NCBI GenBank assembly: GCA_905250115.1
Contig: CAJNOI010000315.1
Location: forward strand, 1 to 64,000
Direction: 5' to 3'
DNA from: Adineta steineri
Lineage: Eukaryota > Rotifera > Eurotatoria > Adinetida > Adinetidae
DNA: 64,000 nt
Made by a program: the position numbers and the translations under genes. Positions 35,774 to 48,727 of the stretch are shown here, piece by piece (position 1 is the first letter of the stretch; every line of letters starts with the position of its first letter). The notes under the pieces are model-generated. The model was given only the letters and a program-made list of their open reading frames with translations, made no database searches and was not told the DNA's origin.

Positions 35774-37580
35774 TTAAATAATATCTCGATGTGATTCAAA
35801 TAATTTTGGTATTTGTAAAAGAGCTATTGTACCAATAAACGTAACAATAAGAAAAATAAATAATTGTATACGATCTAATACCAATGAAATAAATTTCCAA
35901 TCATTATAAATCTTAAAAAGAAGGTTAGATTATTTTTATTTTTTGAGGAATTTCTTACCTGCATTTCTTCTGTATCACTTTCAATTTTTTTTGATAAATA
36001 TTTAATATCATTTGATCGTGCTAAAAATTGTTCAATTAAATAATGCATTTCAATAGGTAATTTCATTTGATTGATTTTTAATTTTCGTATAAATACGGGT
36101 GAATTTATTGTTGTTGATCGTCGTTGACGTATTTCTGGATATTCATAGGGTCGATGTAGAAATAAATAGGTTGGTAATGTATTTAAAAAAACAATTCTCA
36201 TCCAATTTGGTACAGGTGTTAATATTAATATACGATGATGACTTAAATATAATGAAGCAACTGATAAACAAACTGTTAGGAGATTCATCATAAATGTAAA
36301 CATTAAATATTTCGATATTAATGGAACACTTAATGATGTTGAAGGAAGAATTCGTGATATAAGTAACATAAAAAAGACTAGAGCAACGAGTATTGATGTA
36401 CAAAGTGTTACTTTTTCTGCAGCATCATTTGGTAAACAAAATAATGTGATGCTTAAAAGAGAAATCATTAATGTTGGAACAATTAAATTTATTGTATAGA
36501 ATAAAGGTCGACGTCGAATAACTTAAACAGAAGAATAAATAAACAGATGATTAAAAAAAGAAGAAGAAGAGTTTACTCATAAAAAACACCATTTCAGTAC
36601 GAGATTCAAATGGTGGTTCAGTTGATTGAATAATAAGAATCTTAGCTGGAGCATCAAGTAATGTCCATGTCCCAGATGATACATAATCGGATAATTCCAT
36701 TGAATTAGCAGTTGCATACCAACCTAGGGCAATATTATATGATTAAATTACAAAAAAATAGAAAGAAAAAATAAACAAACCAAACCGAACTTGAGAAGCA
36801 CTAAGTCCAGTTGAACCAAATCTTAATTCGCATTTTTGTTCATCTATACAAAAAATATTTTTAAACAGCAAGAAGATTTCATTTAACATACCAAATGGAA
36901 AATATTCTACATTGATTGTCTAATAGAGAAAAGAAAACTAATATTCTTTTTTTCTTATTATAATATAATAAACTTACACAAGTTAATTTAAAAATCGCAA
37001 TTGGAATCCATAGAATTTTTCCTTCCGATGATATAACTACATTTGGTCGATAACTTACTTCATAATTACCTAAGAAAATTTAAATAATTAAAATAATATA
37101 ATTCAATTAAACATTTTACCATCGGCATTATTAAAAAGCATTAAATCTGGTGTCCACACTTTTTCCGGTGGTACACGAATACTTTCAAGATGACCTCAAA
37201 AAAAAACATTTTCTATTAATTATTTCGATTTATTCAACAAACCATATCGATCTGGATTCCATTTCATTTGATAATCATGCCAACGAAGTTGTAACCAAAC
37301 ATTAACTTTAACAATTTGTTCTTTTTCATAAACATTTATTATTTGTGCTAATGTTAAACCAAAATAAATATCTAATGGTTCACTTGTATTTGCAATAGGA
37401 GTTATAAGTGCATTATATTGAGATTCTTTACCAAATAACATATTCATTAAATTTTCTTCCTGAATATTAACTCCTATTAATATGTATATATGTATATCAA
37501 TGAAAGATTTAATTAAATATTTTACCGGCAGTATTTAAAATCATATAATTGAATAGAAATAAAAAGATTTGGCAAATCAT
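35774..37580 (-). CDS. Cys-loop (nicotinic-type) receptor subunit, non-alpha
   Basis: About ten exons; start at 37580 with a signal peptide, stop at 35774-35776. The extracellular domain has QIINVYEKEQIVKVNVWLQL, WTPDLMLFNNADG, and the 13-residue Cys loop (CTINVEYFPFDEQKC). Loop C lacks the vicinal Cys pair, so it is a non-alpha subunit. TM1 follows RRRPLFYTINLIVP. M2 begins NDAAEKVTLCTSILVAL with Glu at the intracellular ring position typical of cation channels. M3 follows LPSTSLSVPLISKYLMF. The M3-M4 loop is short and M4 lies in the last exon (RIQLFIFLIVTFIGTIAL). It probably forms a postsynaptic pentameric cation channel with alpha subunits such as the one at 41004-43065. Agonist not determinable. 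Confidence 0.88.
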
Positions 37581-38231
37581 TGATGATTAATCAATAAGAA
37601 GAAAATGAAGATGTGACGTTTATATTTAGCTGTTCAATTACTATCAGGAAGCTAAGCAGAAAACGAGCACGTCTTTTTTTTCCTTCTTCATAACGTTTCA
37701 GTGATCATCTTACGTGATGTGATTCAAAGGAATTCATGGTCTATATCCTTATTGACAATCATATAAATTAGCATGCGCGACAATTTTATCATTATCATCA
37801 TCATCATCATCACCCACTATTGTCGCATACACGCACATACATATTGATCAAATGAATGCCAACAACTGCAAAAAGACTAGAGAGAGAAGAAGAAAAACTG
37901 AGAAAAGACGAAAAGAAACTTTTAAACATGCACACATATATATATATATGTGTATTTGTAGACCGAGGATCAGTAATCTTAGTATTTGCATGATTGAAGA
38001 GAGCGCGGCAATGATGGTAATATAAGAGAAACGACTAATTCAATTTGAAATCAATTAGTAAGAGAGAAAAAGAGAGAGGAAAAGCACCATAATCGATTGG
38101 TTCATTATATAGTAAAATCTTCTATCGTTCACAATATACCAAAAATTCGTGTAAGTGATTTATTTTTGTTTTTTTTTTATTTATTTTTTGAAAAAAAGAA
38201 AATATTGTCAAGGCACCAAATAGAATAATAT
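37581..38231. other. Intergenic region with simple repeats
   Basis: Holds a (TCA)n repeat at about 37792-37812 and an (AT)n repeat at about 37935-37947. It is the upstream region of the 35774-37580 receptor gene and the 3' flank of the next. No exon recognised. Confidence 0.45.
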
Positions 38232-40007
38232 TTAACTAGTATTACCAAATGTTGGATCCCATTTTTTAAGTATTGCATTTTGATCAACTACACTTAATAT
38301 ATGTGGTGCATTGAATAAAATCGATAGTGTACCAAAAGAAGTAACTGCAAAAAATATATATAATTGTAATCGATCGATAACAGATGCAATATATTTCCAA
38401 TCATCACGTATCTTAAAAGAGAGAGAAAAATAAGTATATGTGATGTTTTAGTCTTTCGTTATATATAAATACTTCTTCATAGTAACAAGCAGATCGCATT
38501 TGATTTGCAATAAAACTAAGATCTTCAACAGCTTCATAAACTTCTTTTGTTAAGAATGAATCCATTTCACTTTCTTGTTCTTCATTGTCTGTTGTTAATG
38601 ATTGATCACTATTCATAATTGGTGGTGTTGCTATTGAAACAACACGCGAAGATCGAATATAATTTATTCTTGTCTGTTCAATTCTTTCATCTTCATTTTC
38701 TATTTCATCTTTAAGTGGTCTTTCCATTCGAAGTACTCGTGGTAACATATCAATAAATAATCTTCTCATCCAATAAGGCATTTTACTTGTACGTGGTGTT
38801 CGATAATTATAATTAATAATAATAACAGTACATAATATCGTTATTATATTCATAATAAATGTAAATAAAAGATATTTAGCTATTAATGGTATAACTATAG
38901 ATGTAGGTGGTAAAATTTTTGATATAAGTAAGAGAAAAACGACTAATGCAAGTAGAATAGATATAGATAATGTCATTTTTTCACCAGCATCAGTTGGTAA
39001 ATAGAAAACAAATATGGATAAAAATGAAATAAGCACCGTTGGAATAATTAAATTAACTGTATAGAAAAGTGTTTTACGTCGAATAACAAGTTTACATACA
39101 AATTCCACTCGATCATGTCGATAACTATTATCAAATAAAGTATCCGTTTCATTTGATGGTCGTTGAATTGACATTGGACCATCCATAAGATCCCATGAAC
39201 CACTAACAACATAATCTTTTATCGTTACATGTCGTTCTATTTCATTATAATATGTAAAATTTAATTGATGTTGATTATATGTCCAAGATCCAAAACGTAA
39301 TTCACACATTTGTTCATCTAGAAATAATTTTTCCTTAATTGTTTTTTTTCAAATTAAATAATTTATTTTTTACCAAAAGGAAAAAATTTGACATCAATAT
39401 GACAACTTGACTTATATATAGCAGGTGGTACCCAATTCATATCACCATTATAATAAATAACAACATGTGATTTAAATGATGCTTCATATTTACCATCAGC
39501 ATTATTAAATAATACAATCTAAAATTAGAGATTTATCCTTATAGTTTTTTTTCCTTTTGAATATAAATACGCACATCCGGTGTCCAAACTTGATTTGGTG
39601 GTACACGTATTGATTGAATTCCACCATATTTTTCTCGTTTCCATTGCATTTGATAATCATGCCATTTCTAAATATGTAGGTAAAAATCTATTATTAATTT
39701 CTTTTCTTATAAACATACGACTTGTAACCAAACATTTGTTTTAAGTACTTGTTCTTTTTCAATCACACTAATTATTTGTAATAAAGCAATACTAAATGAT
39801 ACATTTATTGTTTCATCTAATTTTTTTACAGGTCGTATTAATGGATTATAATCTTGAAATAATTCTTTGAATAATTGTTCTTCATAATGTGAACATTTTA
39901 TACCTATTAGAAAAAAAATTTTTATTAGTTTATTTTTATTTAAATATGTTACCATCTTTAATTAAGAATTCTATACCAAATAGAATTGAAAATAGATAGG
40001 ATTTCAT
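38232..40007 (-). CDS. Cys-loop (nicotinic-type) receptor subunit, non-alpha
   Basis: Start at 40007 with a signal-like N-terminus, stop at 38232-38234. It has the subunit layout of its neighbour: VWLQV then KWHDYQMQW, RVPPNQVWTPD, the Cys loop (CHIDVKFFPFDEQMC) and FGSWTY. Loop C has no vicinal Cys pair. After [16 protein letters not shown] (TM1), M2 starts DAGEKMTLSISILLAL, again cation-type, and M3 follows LPPTSIVIPLIAKYLLF. The intracellular loop is longer than in the neighbour (about 110 residues, acidic near ESEMDSFLTKEVYEAVEDL). M4 is in the final exon. It lies head to head with the alpha-type gene. Likely a structural subunit of heteromeric receptors. Confidence 0.88.
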
Positions 40008-41003
40008 GAACTTATCATTAAAAATAGATAGTATCAGGCTTGTATTTGAAAGCTAGTTCTTTCTAAAGATTAATTTTCTTCGAATATATATTGGATTGTA
40101 AGTGAATAGTTGAGTTATAAATGCAATAGAAAGATGATGAATGAATAGAAAATAGACTTGTTTGGATAAACAAAGCAAATAAAGATGAGAAAAGAAAAGA
40201 GAACGAAGAAATTGTAGTCAAATTAATGTCATCAATGTTATTCTTATTCTTCTTCTTCTTTTCTCTCCGCTTATTAATCGATAATAAGCAGAAAAAAAAA
40301 GAACGAAGATGATAAAACAGATCTTATTGCAATTAAATTGACCTCAAAATGTTATCCCAAGGGAATCTAATATCAATAGTTGACTCTCTAACAAAAATAT
40401 TAATCACATAAAAATCTATACAAGTCAATCGATCATATGAAAATTCTTATAATAAGTAAGAAATCTTTTCCTTTTGTTCTTCTGCGTCTCCTCAATAAAA
40501 GAGATAATTTAATTTTCAATTCTTTTTTGGTACAAAGAAAGGATAGTAGTTTATTGTTATGACTTCAAGAAATCATTAATAAAAGCGAACGCATTGATTT
40601 AATCTAGCCCGATCGTGCATGCATGCGTACTCTCGTTTAATAACGAGCAGAAACTACCCATTTTCGTTCTTAATCAAAGACAAAACTCTATTACATCTTT
40701 ACCTCTCACAGTTAGAATCTAATTAGTCGCAACAGAGATTATGATATTATCTATAATGACGAATGAATGTGGACTAAAATAAATGGAACCTAGTAAGATC
40801 ATACATCGTTTTTCTAACTCTTTGAAATAACAGTAATAAGTTCTGTTAATCGAGTTTATCTATCGATATATCACTATCATCTAATGTATGATTTATTAAT
40901 AACATATGTATGTATGTTCTCCTTATGCGATAAGGTTATTTTTTATCTATTTTTTATATCTTTAGAAGAAAATTTCTATTTTAGGTGATTTCAATGTATA
41001 AAA
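40008..41003. promoter_or_regulatory. Shared upstream region of divergent receptor genes
   Basis: About 1 kb between the start codons of a non-alpha (-) and an alpha (+) receptor subunit. No exon recognised. A shared promoter region could co-express subunits of one channel; this is inference. The right end carries tctattttag about 20 bp before the alpha start. Confidence 0.45.
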
Positions 41004-43065
41004 ATGGATATAATTATTTCACTATTATTCTATGTTTGTTGGTGTTTTTTTGAGGGTAAGTTTTACATGAATAAAATTACAAATAATTATATATTAATAT
41101 AGTTACGATTGCCAATCCGGAAGCAAAACGTTTATATGAAGAATTAATTACAGTACGTTCGTATAATCGATTAATTCGACCGGTTAAAAATAATAGTGAG
41201 AAATTAACAGTCTATTTGGGTCTTCGATTAACACAATTACTCGATGTTGTAAGTATTAGATTTATTTTTTTGAAATAAATATAATATTTTCTTAAAAGGA
41301 TGAGAAGAATCAAATAATGACATCCAATGTTTGGTTGAAACAAGTAAAATATATTAATTTCATCGATAAATATCTATGATATATATATGAATAGGAATGG
41401 TATGATGATAAACTTCGATGGGATCCAAGTAATTATGGAGGTGTGGATGTACTTTATATTCCAAGTCAACAAATTTGGCTACCTGATATTGTTTTATATA
41501 ACAAGTAATCATCGCTATATATATGTATATATGTGTGTACAAATATTTTAATTTTAGTGCAGATGGAAATTATGAAGTAACATTAATGACAAAAGCGACT
41601 GTTTATTTTGATGGTCGTGTTATTTGGGAAGTAAGAAAAAGTTGAAGGGCAAGATTTTTTTTATTTCTATTGTTTTAGCCACCGGCGATATACAAATCAA
41701 GTTGTACGATTAATGTTGAATTCTTTCCATTTGGTTCGTATGAATATTTTATAATTAGATTGAATAAAATAATTTTTTATTATTTAAGATATTCAACATT
41801 GTCAAATGAAATTTGGTTCATGGACATATTCCGGTGAACAAGTTGATCTTGTTCATATTAATCAATCGAATGGTTCAACACCTGTCTATGGAAATAATAG
41901 TAAATTTGAATTCTAATCTATTTATACATACATATATCGACTTTCTAATAATAGGTGTACCGTATGCTATTGATTTAACTGATTTTTATCGTTCGGTTGA
42001 ATGGGATATAATGCAAGTTCCAGCTCAACGTAATATAAGAAAATATACATGTTGTCCACAGACTTATCCTGATATAACATTTTTAATAACGATTCGTCGT
42101 AAAACATTATTTTATACTGTTAATTTAATTATTCCTTGTGTAGGAATATCATTTTTAACTGTTTTAACATTCTATTTACCATCAGATTCTGGTGAAAAAG
42201 TGGCACTTTGTATATCAATATTACTTTCATTGACAGTTTTCTTTTTACTGTTAGCTGAACTTATACCTCCAACATCACTTGTTGTACCATTAGTTGGTAA
42301 ATATCTTTTATTTACAATGATATTAGTAACATTATCTATTGTTGTTACTGTTGTTGTACTTAATATACATTTTCGTTCACCATTAACACATCAAATGCCA
42401 CCATGGGTACGACGTGTATTCTTACAAGTCTTACCCAAACTGTTATTAATGCGTCGACCAAAAACACTTCATCCATTACAATATGATCAATCAATATCTT
42501 ATCCAACTTCGATAAAAAAAGAAACGATATCAAATTTTTCTATTCCATCAATACGTAATAGTTCCTATCAAGTTAATACATTTTTATATAATGGAGAACA
42601 TTCCAGTCGAGAAATTCTTGAAAGAACCGATGATGATAATGATATATCACTATATCCGAGTGAAATCAAACGAGCATTTGATGGATTACGATGTATTGCG
42701 GCACATATGAGACAAGAAGATGAAGAGAAAAAAGTAAATATTGATAACATATACGACTAGTTTGTTTATGACAATGAATATTAATCAATCTTGTCCTATC
42801 ATAAACTTTTTAGATATAATTATTTTCTTTTCTATCATAGGTTAAAGAAGAATGGAAATATGTAGCTTTAGTTATTGATCGTCTTTTCCTTTATATATTC
42901 ACAACAGCTTGTATTGCTGGCACATGTGGTATTATATTACAAGGTATATAGAATAATTATTTATTTACTGTATATTTGATATTTAATTTTCTCCTGTTTT
43001 TATTAGCACCGTCAATTTACGATAATCGGAAGCCAATCGATATTGTCAAATCTAATCGTTTTTAA
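41004..43065 (+). CDS. Nicotinic acetylcholine receptor alpha-type subunit (alpha7-like)
   Basis: About eleven exons; start at 41004 with a signal peptide, stop at 43063-43065. Features in order: [19 protein letters not shown], the [13 protein letters not shown] block, the Cys loop ([15 protein letters not shown]), FGSWTYSG, and loop C with the vicinal pair in [10 protein letters not shown] that defines alpha subunits. TM1 follows [18 protein letters not shown]2 is [19 protein letters not shown], with Glu of the cation ring. M3 is [19 protein letters not shown] loop of about 120 residues leads to the MA helix ([16 protein letters not shown]) and M4. This is very close to the alpha7 pattern; such subunits can form homopentameric acetylcholine-gated channels permeable to calcium. 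Assembly with the two neighbouring subunits is possible. Confidence 0.93.
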
Positions 43066-43443
43066 AATCAAATTAGGAAATGTTTTGTTTTTCTTTTTTG
43101 TATGTTTCTTAATATGCAAGAAATATATTATCTATACATGTAATATCAGGATTAGATAAATAAATAGATCAAAACAGTTTATATCAATCATTGAATGTAT
43201 TGTTTATTGTTCAACATCTGTTACAACTAAGATCAAATCAGATTTGTAATGAGTAAAATGATATATTTCCGTTTGATATGGAAACTATCAGATATTGTAG
43301 TAAATTAAATTCCTTTTTTTATACACTATTGACGTGGCAAAGAAAAGACAATATATCATCCAGCTGATGCCACTGTTTGGTTGATATATAAGAAAGTCAT
43401 TCAATATCAACAAATAAAATATACACATATCTATGAATACATA
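43066..43443. other. Intergenic region
   Basis: 3' flank of the alpha subunit gene and promoter of the next gene, with a TATA-like gatatataag about 60 bp upstream of its ATG. No exon seen. Confidence 0.4.
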
Positions 43444-44091
43444 ATGAAAATGTTGAATTTTACTTTAAGTATACTTATAATAATGGTGTTCATGCTCGAT
43501 GCAGCACGTATACCAATAGCAGGTTATATCCTATAGTATATATTTATTTAATTTTTCATACGTTCTTTAGGAAATTTTGATCCATTTATGAATGAAAATC
43601 AATCACATTCCAATAAAAGTCTTCCGTCACTCGATTTGATTCATAATCATGTTCATCGATCATCGGAGACAAATGACACTCATTCGATTTCAAATAATAC
43701 TCGATTAGAAGAAGCTGGTCCATCATTAGATCTGATTGATTCACATGCACATGATGATCATGATGATGATGATGCATCTGTTGTTGAAATTGCAAAACGT
43801 TTAATTCAACCATCAATTGATTTTCTTGATGCACAATTACATGATGGTGATGAACATGCTCATAATGATGAAAATCATACAAATGAAAAGGCAGCGGATT
43901 TAAATGATTTCCAGAATTGGTTAAAAGAACAAAATCAAACTGATCAATTACAACGTTTTTTATTATTACAAAAAGAAATCAATCAGTTTGCTCTTGGTGA
44001 TAAACAAGATTTAAATAATAAACTTAATCGAACAATTGAAGAACTTAAATCAACGATTAAAAATTATCAGGAACGAAAACATGATTTATAA
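43444..44091 (+). CDS. Secreted His/Asp-rich repeat protein, unknown
   Basis: Two exons (43444-43522 and 43571-44091) encode about 199 residues. A hydrophobic signal peptide (MKMLNFTLSILIIMVFML) is followed by three imperfect copies of a short motif: LPSLDLIHNHVH, GPSLDLIDSHAH and QPSIDFLDAQLH. Each is followed by His/Asp-rich sequence (DDHDDDD, DGDEHAHND). The C-terminus is helical and polar (KEQNQTDQLQRFLLLQKEIN). No known domain was recognised. The clustered His and Asp suggest metal binding (Zn, Cu or Ca) outside the cell, but that is only inference. Its promoter has a TATA-like box. Confidence 0.75.
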
Positions 44092-44452
44092 TTTTCTATA
44101 TAAACAAGAATTATAATAAATAATATTCTGTTTCACAATAAATATTTAAAACAAGATAGATTTTACGGGGATATCATTGATGAAGTTTACACGTATAGAA
44201 TTCTTTTTCTTTTATATAAGCTTTGTAAAGGATTGATTGATTAGCTTCAACGAGCTCATTGCTATTAATGAAAATCATTGGTATTGATAATATATTCAAA
44301 CTGAAGCGACACTATATGCATTAATGCAAGAAATCGATTGTTAAATATATTTTATTGGTTAAGAACTAGGCGAATAAAAAAAAGATTCATGATGATGGCT
44401 GACCATGTCTTACTAAATTATTCTTGTCAGTTGAGCTCAAATTAAATCGAAA
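44092..44452. other. Intergenic region before PSMD14
   Basis: Contains AATAAA-like signals near 44116 and 44139 for the upstream gene and a tract ending cttgtcag (44430) 22 bases before the PSMD14 ATG. Confidence 0.4.
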
Positions 44453-45255
<803 letters not shown>

Positions 45256-45355
45256 NNNNNNNNNNNNNNNNNNNNNNNNNNNNNNNNNNNNNNNNNNNNN
45301 NNNNNNNNNNNNNNNNNNNNNNNNNNNNNNNNNNNNNNNNNNNNNNNNNNNNNNN
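45256..45355. other. Assembly gap (100 N)
   Basis: Exactly 100 N, the usual placeholder for unknown length. It interrupts PSMD14. The missing coding sequence alone would be about 250 bp, so the true gap is larger than drawn. Confidence 0.95.
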
Positions 45356-45477
45356 TTGACTAATAAATACATTTTATTTTAATTCAGTTATGATACTAAT
45401 TTAAAAAAACAAATTTTTATTTTATTTCTAGACTATTCATTGTGCTTGTCACTCGAAAATATTCTTTCATATAAACA

Positions 45478-46268
45478 TGGCGACAGATGGAAATGTTGAC
45501 GCACAACAGTATACACGTGTATCGGATATTATCAATGAACCACAAAAGATGCTCATGCCAATTCGAGGGTATGAAAAAATGCCACTAGTGTCACTGGAAG
45601 AAGCTGTAACACCACTCATTTCGATTTTACCTGAGATTCAAGATTATGCTTATGTTGCGAAGCAGCGATGTGAATCCGTACCTCCCGATGGTTTAACACA
45701 AGATGAATCAGCTTCAATTATGCTTTATTCCATGGAATGGAAACCACATGACGAATGTTTATATTTTACCCTCAATGCAATTCTTCGCACTGAAGACAGG
45801 CGAAAACTAGAACGATGGTTTTCGTATTTGAAACTGATTCTCACAGCACTCGAAAAATTACCATCCATACGACGCCATGTGTTTCGTGGAGTGAATTTAG
45901 ATCTATCTAATCAATATACTGAAGGAAAAACATTTGTCTGGTGGGGATTTTCATCATGTACAACATCGATAGGAGTACTCGAAAACGAACAATTCCTAGA
46001 CAAAACTGGTCAAAGGACACTGTTTTCTATTGAATGTGATAGTGGTAAAGATATCAGTCGTCATTCGTATTATCAATCGGAAAAAGAAGTTCTTCTTTTG
46101 GCTGCTCGACAATTTATTGTAGTAGGTTGTCTTCATCCAGCACTAGGGCTTCATATGATTCAACTGAAAGAAACAAAGCCTCCAATTACTCTTTTACAAC
46201 CGGTTACGAACCAATCTGTGCAAATTAAACCAACATCGAGTAAGAGAAAAAACTATTTCCTTAGTTGA
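45478..46268 (+). CDS. ADP-ribosyltransferase (ART, arginine-type)
   Basis: A 263-codon frame from the ATG at 45478. The R-S-E triad of arginine-specific mono-ADP-ribosyltransferases is visible: VFRGV (about residue 140), FSSCTTS (about 159-165) and the ExE in YQSEKEVLL (about 200-204). Such enzymes transfer ADP-ribose from NAD to arginine. The N-terminal part (EEAVTPLISILPEIQDYAYVA, then LTQDESASIMLYSMEW) fits ART proteins that are multiplied in bdelloid genomes. No signal peptide is evident, so it may act in the cytosol. A donor-like GTAAGAG at 46240 is in phase 1 and could splice to the NHL exon at 48728 instead of ending at 46268. A 3' splice-like site (ttatttctag) lies about 45 bp upstream. 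Confidence 0.8.
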
Positions 46269-48727
46269 AATATCAAATATGAAATAGAGAACAACTCGGT
46301 AGAAGATTATTTACGAGTCATAGAGTTATGATTCTAGCTCATTTTCGAAAGAGTGAATTTTCATTAGATCTCTGGCTAAATTCTACTTATACTAAAAAAC
46401 TTTCACATAATTATAGAGTAATTTATTCTATAGAGCATCACAATCTTAGAAATAAGATATAGACACTTGTGCGCATATTTAATACGATTATTGTTGGTAT
46501 GTTTTCTTTCTCAAGAAACTGTAAGGATGTCCCTAAGGATTTGCAAAGAAGTGTAAGAGAGTCCCTATAGTTTTACGAAGAAATAAACGGGAGCTGCTGA
46601 GAATGAATGTAGGTATAGAAGAAACTCATACTCCACACCCTCGACCAGACGTTAGTTTTTCAATTACAAATAAGTTAATAAATAAATCATTCGAGAATTG
46701 ATGATACAGATCTCAAAATAATTAGATGCGTAAAACATATTTGATATTTTATTATTGAATTTGATTTATTGGAAATCTTAATTGAGAAATAGAATATTTA
46801 AAGATTATACTTGTCCAATTTTATTTTCAACATAAATGATACAACAAATATTCTAAAGATCGATGAAAATAAAATCTAATTCGCCATAATAGTTTATAAA
46901 TAAATTAACTTTTTGTTCCAATAAAATATTAAAAATCTGATTAATCTAATATATAAATTAATATTAATTATTATCTATTCATATCTGTCTTTTTATAATA
47001 AAATATTTTAACATTTTATTTATATTTGAAAATTAAAATATCTCGGAAAAGAAGAAATCTATTAAATTATAAAAAAACATCTACAAGGACTTTGTTTTTG
47101 AAAATGAAATAAATTTTCTTTCGTAAATGAATATGATTTCGTATTTTATAGATGGAAAAATATTTTCTCAACAGAAAATAAATATTTTATAGAGAAAACT
47201 TTACGATTTATATTCAAAAGATAAAATATGAATGAATTCTCTCTCTTTATATCTTTATTGGAAAAATTTTAAATCATAAAATTGAATTTTCATTTGTTCC
47301 ATTTTAAATTATTTCAAAAACTTTAACAAAAGTTCTCATATCCTAATTAATTATTATTTATTTTGTTCAAAACAAAAATATTATATTGATATTCTTTAGT
47401 ACTTTAAAATATTTTTTATAAATTAATTTATACGAATAAGAACAAAGTTTAATATCGAAGGTTTTATTTTTTCATTAAAATAAATATTTTTCAGAATTGA
47501 AAAAACTTTTATAAAACTGTTAATCAAATTAATCCTTCGAATAGTTTTTTAAAAAGAAATTATGATTAAAGTAAGAATTGGATATATTTATTGAAAATTA
47601 AAATTAATTACTTTAATTTTGTTTTTTCGTCATAAAAATATTTTCATAATATTCTAATTAATTGATTAATTATTTAAAAAACATTCTTCTTCACAAATAA
47701 TATCATCATTTCATCAATAGAATTTATTTAAAATATTTATCTATGTTATAAATATTTATTTCCTTTAAAACTAAATGACAACTTCAAATCATTTTCTTAA
47801 TTATTTATTGAACATTTTGACTTTTTTTAATTTAATTAGAAAGTATTAATTTTGACCTTGTCTTTTATTTATCAAACAAGATATTTTAAACTTTCTGGGA
47901 ATTTATAAAATTGTTGATCATACGATTATTTCTATTATGAAGATTTGAAATTAATTTTATATTTTCATATCATTAAAGTATAAATCATCTAAAATTATTT
48001 TCTTAAACATCAAAATAAATAAATCAAAACAAGATAAAAGATTTTTTTCTATTACAAACAATTAATGAATACTTAAATTTATCTTTAGACTTTAAAATAT
48101 TTTATAATTAAAAAATTTATTGATTAGAGAAACGAAATAAATATCAAATTCATATAGAAATTTTATCATTTTAGTAAAAGATCAATTGAATCAATTGAAA
48201 AGAAACATTTTATAATTAAAAAATTATTCTTTGTTCTTTATTTAATCAAATACAATTTAGTTCTTCTCAAGAATATTTTTCTTAATAGTGAAATTTCATA
48301 AATTTTCTTTTAATTTAAGTTATTCGAATTCCAGATGATTAATTTTTATCAATCTCTATAAGACACTTAAGTTTTTAATTCAAATTTTACTGTTTTGATA
48401 TTTATCAACACAGTTTTATTGATAAAAAAGAAGTTTTTAATCGATTTCATTTGAATCATTGCAGCAAAAATGACTTTGCTTTAAAAACATTTTCCTAAAT
48501 AAAAACTTTTATGAAAATCAAATAAAGAATTTCTGAGTTAAAAAATCTGAATAAATGAGGAAATTATTTGAAATTAGCTTTGTTCGATCAAAAATTAAAT
48601 TTAACAAGAAGAAAATTTTATTTTATTAAAACAAATTCAAATAAAAGTTTTTCTTCTTATTTTCGCCCATTTTTGATTTAAAAATAATGCGAAAGATTTT
48701 GCATAAAAAGAAAATCTTTTATTTTAG
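46269..48727. other. Very AT-rich region between ART and NHL exon
   Basis: About 2.5 kb, extremely AT-rich, with no frame over 60 codons. Either a very long intron joining ART to NHL, or intergenic DNA with a lost exon. The last 300 bp (48422-48727) closely resemble the intron at 63712-64000 of the B-box gene and end in a good acceptor (ttttattttag). Confidence 0.5.

Noticed and set aside
46600-46645. CTCCACACCCTCG as another telomere-like hairpin
   Set aside because: Only one C-rich arm is visible; no G-rich partner within 100 bp, so not listed as a hairpin feature.
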